Source: Endothia cerciana
Taxonomy: Eukaryota; Ascomycota; Sordariomycetes; Diaporthales; Cryphonectriaceae
Direction of reading: 5' to 3'
Length of the DNA: 64,000 nt
Assembly (NCBI GenBank): GCA_026119935.1
Contig: JALRMH010000006.1
Coordinates: forward strand, 992,001 to 1,056,000
The notes under the pieces are model-generated. The model ran no database searches. It had not been told where the DNA came from and was given only the letters and a program-made list of their open reading frames with translations. Shown piece by piece: positions 22,254 through 32,531 of this stretch; within the stretch, counting starts at the first letter, position 1; each line of letters begins with the position of its first letter. The translations under genes and the position numbers were made by a program.

Positions 22254-25200
22254 ATGCCCGGGGCGCCGACCAGCGGCTGCGACCCGGACTTGTTGGAGGC
22301 TACCGACATTGCCGTATTCCTGACGCTCGCTGCCCCGGTCTCTCAGCACCTCGTCGATGGCGAGGTCCCCAAGGAGCTGCGGGTCACCAGGGAATGGGCA
22401 AACACCGAGCTGGGCGAGTACATCCGCTCAGGCCGGAGGAAGGCATCCAAACCACCCCGGCCTAACGACACCAGCAGGGCGCTACACCAGCTCAGGATCA
22501 GATCCGTGGACCTGGCCAGGGCCCTGAAGTCGCCAATCGAGAGGCAGAAGGTCCTGATCCCGGAATGGGACCTGGTCCGCCTGGTGGTGCCGGACGACTA
22601 CACCTTCGTCAAGGACGTCATCGATCTCACCGCAGATTTCACCGCCTGGATGGCCACAGCCTGGCAGTAAGTGTAGCCTCATGCGGGAGCGGTCACGTCG
22701 CACCCGGAATAATCTTAAAAAAATAAAAAAATAAAAAAATAAAAAAATAAAAATCACAACCTCGCTGACTGCAGGTCCCCTGTTGTAGGTCTGACGACTG
22801 GCCGGCCCTCGCTGAACTGGACAAGCTCAGGGAGGAGGCCGAGATGGCCGGTTCGAGCAGGGCACAGGAGATCAGCGAGCTGATTAGGGGCATCCGCATG
22901 ACACTGGGTCTACGGCGCGACAAGGCGACGGAGACGGCTAACAAACGCGACCGTCAATCTCGTGGCCGCACCCGGTCCTTGCACGCCTCCTCGGACGACT
23001 CGGGCCAAGAGAGCCACCGTAAACAGCAGGCCAGGAAGCTGCGGAGGAGACGTGCAGGCCACGGCTCCAAGTCTGCCGCCAGCTCTTCCTCCGCTGAGCC
23101 CGCCGCCAAGAACCCCCTGAAGTCGGATGCTTTCCTCAAGGTCAAGCAGGTCCTTGTCAAGCTCCACCAGGTCAACGTCCGCATGCGGGAGACCCCAAAG
23201 GAGCTTCGCATACTGGCTGCGCTGTCCTACGACTCCATCTACTCCCGCGAGGACGCGATCCAGGATGCGGACGAGACCACGTTCCGATGGCTTCTCGAAG
23301 ACCCCGCTGACCCCGACTCTGTTGTGCCGGATCAGAAGAAGTCTGCCCAGTTGACGGCTCGACATCGCCTGTGCTCCTGGCTCGCGGAGGATCAAGGCAT
23401 CTTCCACATCTCAGGCCTTCCCGGAAGCGGGAAGAGTACCCTCCTCAAACTGATCGCCCAGCACCCACGGACGAGGAGCGAGCTGCAGAAGTGGGCCATG
23501 GATAAGAAGCTCGTCATGGCAAGTTTCTACTTCTGGAGATCTGGCCATGGCATGCAGACCTCCTTGGAAGGGCTCCACCGTACCGTGATCACTCAGTTGC
23601 TGAGAGAGTGTCCAGACCAGACTGAGGGTCTCTTTGGGTCCGCCTGGGACAAGATATCGGCGACACAAGACTTCGGATGCTCGATCCCAGACGCCACCTT
23701 GATAAACTATGATTCCTTGTTCCCGGCATGGGAGCAAGTGGCGGTCTGCAGAAACCACCCCTTCCGCATGTGCATCTTCATCGACGGCCTGGACGAATAC
23801 ACCGAGAGGGATAACTACAAATTCTCGGACTTCGCGAGGTGGCTCCAGAAGCTGACCGATGACAACACTTCTCTCAAGGTCTGCGCGAGCTCGAGGCCCC
23901 TGCCCGAAATCGTTGACGAGATCTGTCCTGCATTCCGCATTCACCTGCACGACTTGACTTCTCAGGACATCAGGAATTCCACAACCTTAACCATTCTCGC
24001 CATCACGGGCACGGAGAGGCTCACTCCAAGTGGGGAGCAGCTGGTTGATAATATTGTCCAAAAATCACGGGGTGTCTTCGTTTGGGTGCGGACAGTCCTA
24101 CGCAATATCGTAGCCACGGTTGCCTCATATGGACTTGTGATGTCCGTCGTACCTGAGGCGAGGCGTGATACCCTGCTTGTAGGGCTCGTTGGCGACATCG
24201 TTCAGCGCTATCCTTCAGACATAGATGACCTATACGCTCATCTTCTCGGCGGTCTCAACACCAATGAGCGGTCGAAAGCCGCCATGATGTTCTCCCTCGT
24301 CATCTGGAACCCTTTTCCTCAAACGGTAAATGCTTTGTGGCTTACATGGCTCGACGCAATGGAGGAGGACGAAAACTTTCCTGGTGTACCGGGCTCCTCT
24401 CCATACACTGCAGACCAAGTACGCGTTATGCATGAGGCCGTACATCGAAAGGTGGGCAGCCTGGCAAAAGGCTTGCTGTCGATGCATAAGGACCGTCGAG
24501 AGCCCAAGACAGGCGACCAGTTCTACCGCCGCAGAATCCAATTCTCCCACCGAACTGCGCGAGATTTCCTCGACTCGCCCCGAGGAAAGCCGTTCATTCT
24601 CGAGTGCCGCGGCTCTCACCCCCCACTCCCCAATGCACTGTCTGCGCCCCTGGACCAAAGACCCGCATGCGAGATTCTCTGCCGCCTCAGGCTTGCAGAA
24701 ACGGTCCTGGCTGGCAAGTACCGCTTAGCCCCAGGAGCGAACCCCCGCCGACGCAGGCAGTATACCCAATATCTTAGCTCGTTGTGCTCCCTAAGCGACA
24801 GGTCGACCCCAAGCGGCCGGTACATGGTCCCTATCAGGTTCATGGAGGTATTGCGGCGAGACCTCGAGACGACACATTCCGAAAAGTTTGGTTCGGCCTA
24901 CGCTGTCAGTTGTTTCCAAGGTATCCTCCAGCAGAACTACACCGAAGACCCGGATATCCCAGCGTCGTTCCTCCACTTCGCGCTGTCCCACGGACAAACA
25001 ACATACGTCCTGGACTGTCTGCGAGATGACGCAAAGCGCAAAGCTGTCCTCGGTGCTGCGGAGCCAACGGAGCTCAACCTGCTGCTCACCGCATTCTTCG
25101 GATATAGGAGGCCAAGCTTGCTCAAGTCAGACACGTCCCGCTTGATGCAGCTAGGAGCTGACATATTGGGCTCCATAACACTACGGCCGCCCGTGGGCAA

Positions 25201-25873
25201 TGACTTCTTGTCAGAGGTCTCGAAGAAGGCCAGCGTCTTCATGGTGTTCGCGAGCGTCATCGTCTTCACACTAGTACGCCGGCTTGGAGGGTTCTACAAG
25301 ACGAAGGATACGCGAGGTGTTTACTTCACGCAAGGATTCATGCTCCTGGCCCGAATGCTGATCCACGCTCTCGAGAAAGCGGGCAAGGTGGACAGCACCC
25401 CACTCAGCTTCGTCTTTCTCCTCAAGAAGCCAGAGAGCCCTGGGCTGACGCCGCCTAAGAGGAGGCCTTCCCATGAGAGGCCGCGCAAGCTCCTCAGCAA
25501 GAAAATGCCCGAGGGGATCCAGGAGTGGATAACGTCGCCCCCGAAAGATATCAACGGGAAGTTTCTAAACCCGCAGCTAGCCGAGTTGACAAGTCTCGCC
25601 CATCCGTCAGGTGTCGTGCTGAAGAACGAGGAGACACACTACACGACACTGAAGGCCATCATCCTCAAGTTTGTCGAAGACGAGGCGCTGGCCAAGCAGG
25701 CGTGCAGAGTGATTCCCGACGACATCGCGAGGAAGGTGCTGCACGAGCGGAGCGAGGTCTTCAAGAACGAGATCAAGACGGAGGATCTAGATGGGTACGA
25801 GTGTACGCGTGTGGTGGCGAGTGATGGTTTGGTCCTTGGAAGGGGGGTTGATCTGTGTTTCCGAATATACTGA
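22254..25873 (+). CDS. NACHT/STAND P-loop NTPase (fungal NLR-like)
   Basis: Two exons (22254-22666, 22789-25873) with a 122-nt AT-rich intron give 1165 residues; the model uses the GTAAGT donor and the TTGTAG acceptor, because the CTGCAG acceptor 14 bases earlier breaks the frame. Fungal NLR-like STAND ATPases switch upon ligand binding and trigger defence or incompatibility responses. Walker A GLPGSGKST is at 347-355 and Walker B CIFIDGLDEY at 466-475, followed by a CASSRPLPE sensor-like segment. The region after the NACHT, including QFSHRTARDFL, resembles the winged-helix/DUF7791-like part of this class. There are no obvious WD40, ankyrin or TPR repeats at the C-terminus. Residues 1-200 contain a predicted helical part and a basic Arg/Lys/Ser-rich linker, and match no N-terminal effector domain I know. 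An in-frame Met at 22194 is an alternative start. Confidence 0.85.
22713..22753 (+). repeat. AAATAAAA octamer-like array inside intron
   Basis: About four copies of an A7T unit sit in the first intron of the NACHT gene, midway between donor and acceptor, making the intron much more AT-rich than its flanks. Confidence 0.85.
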
Positions 25874-27696
25874 GGTCGGCACCGCCCCCGCGGGTCTTGG
25901 TTGGATACCCGGTACGAAGCTAATCAAGGAGGGGCGCAAACTCAAAATGTCCAGCTGAGCGAGTGTACGTGTGGTTAAACGTTGGAGGACAAACCCTAGG
26001 CAGGAATTAAAAGAAATTCAGGGTTGAGGGATAGCATAATGGCGCATTGTGGGCTTGGACAGGTTCTTTTGAGGAGCGGAAATACCGAGGGTCAGGTGGT
26101 TTATAATGCCCACGGAGATACATATCCTACAGGAGATTACTCCATGCGAGGTTGGTCATCGCGGAGGAAAGGAACTACAGAGACTGTATTGAACCATCCC
26201 TATTACCGGTTGGGGATCAGATGATACCTAGGTACCCTGGACTACTGCAGCGTGCTTTTATCTGTTGCCTCCGTCTGTGCCCTCCTGTGGCAGTCATGCA
26301 GTGAAGCGCCGTGGTGTTTGTTCTGCTTGCTTTTCGTCATGCACAACGAGCAGAAAGCACCTATCGAGTCACGGTGACTAGTTGATATCGCCAACCAACA
26401 CCTCTATGGTAGTCATGCCCAGAGGTGAGCCCAGCTGAGCACAAAGTATCCAAGAACCAGTGGCACATATCCTCTTAAACCATTGGCTTGTTAGGAGAAT
26501 CCTATGAAGGGAGTATAACATAAATTTAGTTTCAGATGCTGAGACCGTCTGTCAGTGACATTGTGTCCGCGGCGGCGCAGTGCCTACTGGCCCGGATACC
26601 TAAGTAGGAGGTGGGTTAGCTACATAGTAATTCAGCTGTCTTGGTGGTCAAATCTTTCGAATCCCCTAGCATTAATACATCACATACCCCAAAATACATT
26701 ATGGATGAGTGACATGAACCTTTTTCTCACCAACGATCAATGACCAATTTCAGCGTCCCTGCGGCACTCTCCGCCGGCTTGTAGCCGAGCAGGCCCAACC
26801 ACGACATCAACTTTGTTTTAACCTTTGTTCTAGCTGGACGGTTCTGGCCAGGATCTCGGCCGTGCAGGATGTGGGACCCTTTCCCAGCTCGAGCTGCAGC
26901 TCAATCGGTAGATGCACGCATCCCTTTTCTTGTTAGATCGTAGATGCAAGGTACGCGTAACGCGCCACTCGGGTTCCGAATCCTCGCCCTTCGTTTCCCG
27001 GACCAGATCTCAGAATCTCAACATTGAAAGGACACAGGGCCACAGATGGTGCATCCCGTCGATGGCCAACCGCCCGCCAGCTCACAAATGACAGGTCGTG
27101 GAACGTGGGAGAGATGAACTTGGTCGTGTCTGGTGGCCAGTTCCGGGTAGGTAGTAGTGTCAGCTCCAACAAGCAGCCGATACGAACCTTTCTTCTTCAA
27201 CAGCTGAGTTCAAATTAGGTCCTGCTCGGAACGTGGGGGGAACATTGCGCATCATCTCGACAGAACCTGGCCAGGCCCTCGGGATCCGGGAGCAGTGAGA
27301 GGCTGCTGCATACTGGCCCAGCCTGAGCACTGATTCCGGAAGCTGGTAAGGACGGCCCCTGGACCGGCGGCAACTTACACCATTCTTGCATTCACATTAA
27401 CGGAGCCATCGACGCTGAGCACGTGGGTTCACCTTCCTAATGGACCTCACGGCGCCGGGCGGGTCTCGAAGGTGCAAGAGTCGTCACCCTATACTCCGGT
27501 GATCATAACCTGTCTCGCGCTATCCGCGGCCTCGCTCACGATGCTGGGCCATGTCCTGTGTTACGATATATACTCATGCCATGGCACCGTATCGTCGTCG
27601 GCTCGCAACTCCTCCTCACTGAGCGACCCGTTCCTCCCCCAGTCCCTTCCCTTCCCTTCCCTCCTTGCAAACCCACCCCCTGCCTGTCCTTCCGCA
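25874..27696. other. Intergenic spacer, no gene recognised
   Basis: About 1.8 kb of mixed composition. Short open frames (26024-26224, 26933-27218) have no motif. Downstream of 27500 the sequence becomes CT-rich, the likely leader of the secreted-protein gene. Confidence 0.45.
27567..27572 (+). promoter_or_regulatory. Candidate TATA box of the secreted-protein gene
   Basis: TATATA in an otherwise GC-rich stretch, 125-130 bases before the chosen ATG at 27697 and followed by a CT-rich leader. The position suits a core promoter element. Confidence 0.4.
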
Positions 27697-29356
27697 ATGG
27701 CTGCTGCCCTCGCCCTGCTGGCCCTGACGGGCCCGGCCCTCGCCGCCCCAAGCCCGAAGCTGATGGCCCGCCAGACCTCCGACTCGGCGAGCAGCGGTAA
27801 CGTCACCCTCACGCCGGTGACGGTCACCTCCGGCGACGTGGACAGCTTCGCCCCCCAGTACAACACCTCCCTCCCCTACGGCACGGACGAGTCCTTCGTC
27901 AGCGTCGGCCTGACGACGACCCACGGCAATATCCTCCTGGAGGGCCTGACCAGCGTGGTCTCGGTCGAGTGCTCCGCGGACTCGGTGAGCATCGTCTTCG
28001 ACAGCGCGGACAACCTCGACGCGGCGTACAGCGCGTGGTCCGCCTACCCGACGCTGCTGCTCACCACCAACCACATGGGGGACTGTGACACCGAGCTCGA
28101 GCGCGGCTTCTTCACCGCCGACAGCTACACCACGGACGCGTCGGGCCTGACGCTCGTGGCGAGCGCGCAGAAGTCAGACATCAGCTCCGTTGCCTGTGAG
28201 GAACCCTTCCCCCGCTGGAGGGCATGACAGGTGCTGCGTGAAAAGGGGGCGGGGGCGTGGGACGAGATGCTAATGTGTGAGGTGCAGCCTACATCAGGAC
28301 CGACTTCAACGGCCTGCCGTTCCTGCTCACCAGCGATGCCAGCGAGGCCAAGAGGGCGCTCGGAAGCGTCACCTTCAGCCCGGCCCCGGTCAACTTCAAC
28401 ACCAGCCTGGTGCTGAACGAGACGACCCTGTACTCGGACGACTTCTTCACCGCGGCCGTCGACTCCGGGAACCTGACCATCTCGATCACTGTCGGCGGGA
28501 CGCTCGTGTACAACGTCGTCAAGTCTGAGCTAGGTTCGTTCTCCCCGCCTGCCCCTCCCCCTTCCCCCCCCCCCCCCGCGGCCCAATGCTTCCTAAAAGG
28601 GCTTCTTGTGGGGTTATATCTGTCTCCACAGAGTCCGTCTCGCCTCGGCGACACGTCAGGCGCGGTTAGCTAACGGGGACAACCACCCCCCCCCCCCCGG
28701 CAACAGAGTCCCTCGAGGTGTACCTCGAGACCAACACCACGTCCGAGCTGGTGCTGGGCCTCGACTTCGGCATCCCCTACAACAAGACCTTCTCCTACTC
28801 GTTCAGCGCGGGCTCGACGACGGTCGACATCCCGGGGGTGCTGTCGTTCGGGCCGGCGATCGGCTTCGAGATCGGCGCGGCGGTGGAGGCGGACGCGGGC
28901 GTGGGCGTGACGCTGGCGCTCGGGTCCGAGATCTACAACGGCACGGTGACGCTCGACTACACGGGCAACCTGAGCTACGCGGGCTCGTGGGACCCGACCT
29001 TCAGCGTCGGGGTGAGCGTGTCGGAGGCGGCGGGCGTCAGCGTGACGCCCTACGTGGAGACGAGCTTCGACCTGGCCTTCTCGCTGCTCAACGGCACCAG
29101 GCAGGCCAGCGGCGGGATCGCGCCGCGGTCGAGCTTCCCGACGACGGTGGCCCTGGACGCCGAGGAGAGCGCCGGGGCCGGGGCCGGCGAGGGCGCGCCC
29201 GCCGTGTCGGACAGGGGGGGCGCGGCCTGCTCGGACGGCGTGGAGGTCGTGAGCGTCTTCGACTTCGGGCTGGACGCGTACGTCACGGGCAAGTGGAACG
29301 ATGAGTTCCTGTACAACGTCACGATCCCGGTGCTGGACCAGTGCTTCTCGTGGTGA
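27697..29356 (+). CDS. Secreted fungal glycoprotein (DUF7029/DUF7223-like)
   Basis: Three exons (27697-28195, 28288-28533, 28707-29356; introns 92 and 173 nt) give 464 residues. The start at 27697 begins a clear signal peptide (MAAALALLALTGPALA, then APSP) with an MARQ site that could be a Kex2-like boundary. The body is beta-rich, with many N-glycosylation sequons, and shows the pattern of the fungal extracellular DUF7029 domain (SFVSVGL, LLEGLTSVVSVEC, then a W and an H-G-C-like segment) in the first part and a DUF7223-like repeat-strand region later. The DUF names are from memory and tentative. Such proteins are extracellular and of unknown activity. A Gly/Ala-rich segment (about 400-415) precedes the last strands. 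No GPI signal or membrane anchor is seen at the C-terminus (ends DQCFSW). Intron 2 is poly-C-rich. Confidence 0.75.
28564..28577 (+). repeat. Poly-C run inside intron 2 of the secreted-protein gene
   Basis: 14 consecutive C; a second run of 13 C (28686-28698) lies directly before the acceptor of the same intron. Confidence 0.9.
28686..28698 (+). repeat. Poly-C run adjacent to the 3' splice site
   Basis: 13 consecutive C ending eight bases before the CAACAG acceptor; it replaces the usual mixed pyrimidine tract. Confidence 0.9.
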
Positions 29357-30718
29357 GGAGGGGGTGGGAAGAAGGCGGCGGGCAGGGTGGGCGGTCTGCG
29401 CCCGCGTCGAGCATACGGAATCTAGGGGGTTGTAGTAGTGATACAAGATGTAGCCCGTGGTTGTTGTTCACGCGCCGTACGTGAGTACCCGCGTAAAGAG
29501 GAACGGAGGCTCATCACTATCACTCACACACACACACCCAAAAAAGGTCGTGTGCGAGGAGAACGGAGTGTTGACGCCCTGTGTAGCAGAGTTGACGGAC
29601 GTGTTGTCCCGCCGTCCGTCCGCCCGGGACCGGGGAGCCGGGACGCCGCCGGGTCACAACCTCCAACCTCAACCTCGACCTCGTAGGATCCATTATTTCC
29701 CAGGGGTGGCCAGGCCCGCGCGGCGGATCGAGCCGCCTCCCTCTGTGGTTTACATCTTCTTTTGTTAAACCTTGGTACTTGGCCAGATCGAACTGGCACG
29801 GACTGCGGGATAACCTCCCCACGCGTCTGGATGGGGACGTGAAGTCTGGCTAAGGGGCGGGGAGGCGTGTATTTCCTGGTGACGAGTTGGGCGCGGAACA
29901 GGAGATAATGCTACCGGTTGTTTTTTTTGGTTTCTTTTGGTTTTTATTGGGAGTGGGGGAGGGGGGCCTTCTTTTTTTTTTTTTTTTTTTTTCTCGCTGG
30001 GCGATCCTGACGATGTACAGGTCCTAGGATTGCTAGGTTTCGGTCCTCCGTCGCAAAGTAAGGTTTTTTCTTGATTTTTGTTTGTATCGATCGCCCTGAG
30101 GCATCCACCGGTGATATACGATACGGATGGCACAAGGCAGGGAAGGGCAAGGAGAAAGAAGGGCACGCGAGCATGTAGTCGTTTCAGACGTGAGGGGGGG
30201 GGGGGGTTTGGGAGGGAGAGCCAAACAAGAGCCGTCAAGGAACGGCAGAATAGTACTACATACTACTATGATACGTAGGTGCACGGAGGACATCGCGGTC
30301 CAGCGGAAGCATGTTATCCCTGCCACCACGCAACCACGGAATAACCAGCCGCGGGGGGCCCGATGGTTGAGCTTTGGTGTCAGATAGGGAATGTCCCGGG
30401 TGGGTTGGCCCCGTAGCAAAGCTGGAAGGCAGAGAGGCAAGAAGAGATGGGCAGCCTCGAGAGGAAAAGAGTGGCGCCCTGCATAATGCAGGATGCACCT
30501 TTTGTGTGAGACACAACATGGGGGGTTTTTATTTTTAATTTTTACTAGTGACAGTGTACCATATCGTACCACAGTACTGTATGGCGCCTGTCAGAGGCTG
30601 GGCGCATGCCGCTCATGCTGTGCGCCCTGGGGGTTTAATGTTTGTCGTATGCGTCCCGGTTCTCTGGTCCCCGCTTGGCGAAGAAGCATGTGAAGATTCA
30701 CCAGTTCAGGGCTTGTGC

Positions 30719-30732
30719 AGTACCATGGTACT
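30719..30732. repeat. 14-bp perfect GTAC-type palindrome
   Basis: AGTACCATGGTACT reads the same on both strands. It belongs to a set of GTAC-rich palindromes in spacers of this window. Confidence 0.8.
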
Positions 30733-31343
30733 ATGCTATGTATCGACCAGGTCGCGTGCTCCCTTTTCTTTTTCTGTTCTCGCCCGCCCGCCCCAGCCAG
30801 GGCTGACAGGCAAAACAAAAAAAGAAAAAGAAAAACTAGTCTCGTCTCGTATCGAACCCATGAACGAGAGAGGGTTACCAGTAGCCCTGGAGCCGGGGGT
30901 CCGTCTCATAACCTCTCCGCCTTGGTCCTCAAGCGTGTACATAGAAAGTGTACTATAGTTAGTACGAGGAGGGAGGAGAGGCTGACGATAATTTCTCGGG
31001 ACGCCAGTAGGTCTCGCCTCCCAGGTCGTGGGGAAACGGGGGGTGGGGCGTGGGCGTCGACCCCTGTCATTGCGGGGTTGGGGCCCACGGCTAGTGCATG
31101 GCAGGGCGAACAGGGGGCCTGAGGGGCTATGTTCCGTGTCAGGCCCGTGCTGCTTCCGGCCCATTATCGTGGCGGGCATTTTTCTTCCCCCGAAGGGAAC
31201 GTAAGCTGTTGGCTAATGCGGTGTGCATGCCGTGCAGAAGAAGAAGCGAAAAGAAACGGCGAGGGGCGGATGAGATCAGGCTGTCGGGAGGGGGGGGAGG
31301 GAGGGGCGTGAGGGCGGGAGTTGCCTAGCGAGCAGTTCCCCGT

Positions 31344-31373
31344 CAGAATCTGGATCTGGATCTGGATCTGGAA
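31344..31373 (+). repeat. GGATCT hexamer tandem repeat
   Basis: Three perfect GGATCT units flanked by one-mismatch copies (GAATCT, GGAATT). Its role is unknown. Confidence 0.85.
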
Positions 31374-32299
31374 TTACATGCCATGGCAGGTAAGACCGTC
31401 CTTTTTTAGGGGGGGGGGGTGGGAATTTGTGGGGGAAGGGGAATGGGGGAGAAAAGCTTAGCCGGACGAGGGGGCAGAGGGGCAGAGGGGGCCAGAGGGG
31501 ACACTCCTGGGGAAAACGGCTACCCGTTACAGCCCGGAACGCGAAAAAGTTGTCTGTCTGTAGGGTTTCAACAGCGGTTGATTGTGGTGCACCTCTCTCG
31601 CTGCTGCAGGTGGACAAGAATGGGTCAGCACGTTCCTCCGCGTTCCGACTGGGCCCGACATGAGGTACCAGAGTATACTGTAGTACTACGGTACCCCGCC
31701 CCCCCCCCCCCCCGCTGCGGAATAGTACAGTACTATGTAGTACAGGTCAGCCTTGCAGCCGTCAGACCTTCTCGTGATTACACAACACACACCACTCGCT
31801 GGGAGAAAGAGGCAGTATATCCCAACACGGTAGGGTAGAGAAGGGACACGATCGGAATTTATTGTTCCAGGCTTGCGGTCACCCAACGGCCGACCCCGTC
31901 TCTCTCTGTTCTCAGATAACGAGCCCAGGTCTCGTTGTCGTCGTTAGAGAGAAGGGGCCAATGATGCCCGTAGGATTTTGTTTCTGTTAGGTCATCTGCG
32001 CCCGCCCCCCTCCCCCCTCCCCCCTCCTTTTGCCCTCACGATGATCCGGCGCAGCACGTCGGTACGGTGCTGTAGTGTTTTCATTCGTACATCCATCACC
32101 AAAAGTAAAATGGTAGGCCCGGGTCTCTGGGTGACATGACGATGCACACCGTCATCACCCTTCCCGAGACTTGCATGGGTCGGCATTGCGACTGTCCCGG
32201 CTGGTTTTCGTGCCCTTCTCCTTCCTCGACGCCCCCTCGGCCAGTGAGGTGACCTCTCGTGCCCTCTCCCGCCCCGTCCATACCCACCCGTCCTGTTCA

Positions 32300-32305
32300 T
32301 TTATA
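32300..32305 (+). promoter_or_regulatory. Candidate TATA element of the PEPCK gene
   Basis: TTTATA at the boundary where the sequence becomes CT-rich, about 230 bases before the PEPCK ATG. It is plausible as a core promoter element but weak. Confidence 0.25.
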
Positions 32306-32531
32306 CCCTCGGCCCAGACGCTATCTCCTGCCTGGTGGCCCTCCCCTCTAGTTCAGCATCCACAAGTGGATTCCTCCTCACTTTCACAAGCATCCAGCCC
32401 CCGTGCCCTTCCCTGCACAAGACGCCCCTCTAGTCCACCCTCCGCCCGTTCCCTGATCCGATTCTTCGCGGGCTCGACCTACTACAAGAAGAACAGACGT
32501 TCCCCTTCTCTTCGGTCCCGTACCTCTCACG

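Larger units (their letters stand above)
29357..32531. other. 3.2-kb spacer and PEPCK promoter region, rich in simple sequence
   Basis: No supported gene. It contains T runs (29972-29992), G/C runs (30194-30206, 31409-31419, 31699-31713), a GGATCT tandem array (31344-31373) and several GTAC-centred palindromes (30245-30275, 30719-30732, 31668-31745). The last ~350 bases are strongly CT-rich and probably hold the PEPCK promoter and 5' leader. Confidence 0.5.

Noticed and set aside
21859..22465. Extra upstream exon for the NACHT protein
   Set aside because: The open frames owe their length to the CTGCTC/CTGCGC array and do not splice convincingly into 22254.
28606..29446. Long open frames on both strands over the secreted-protein gene's last exon
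   Set aside because: They have Arg/Gly-rich composition typical of shadow frames; the chosen frame has splice-consistent exons and sequons.
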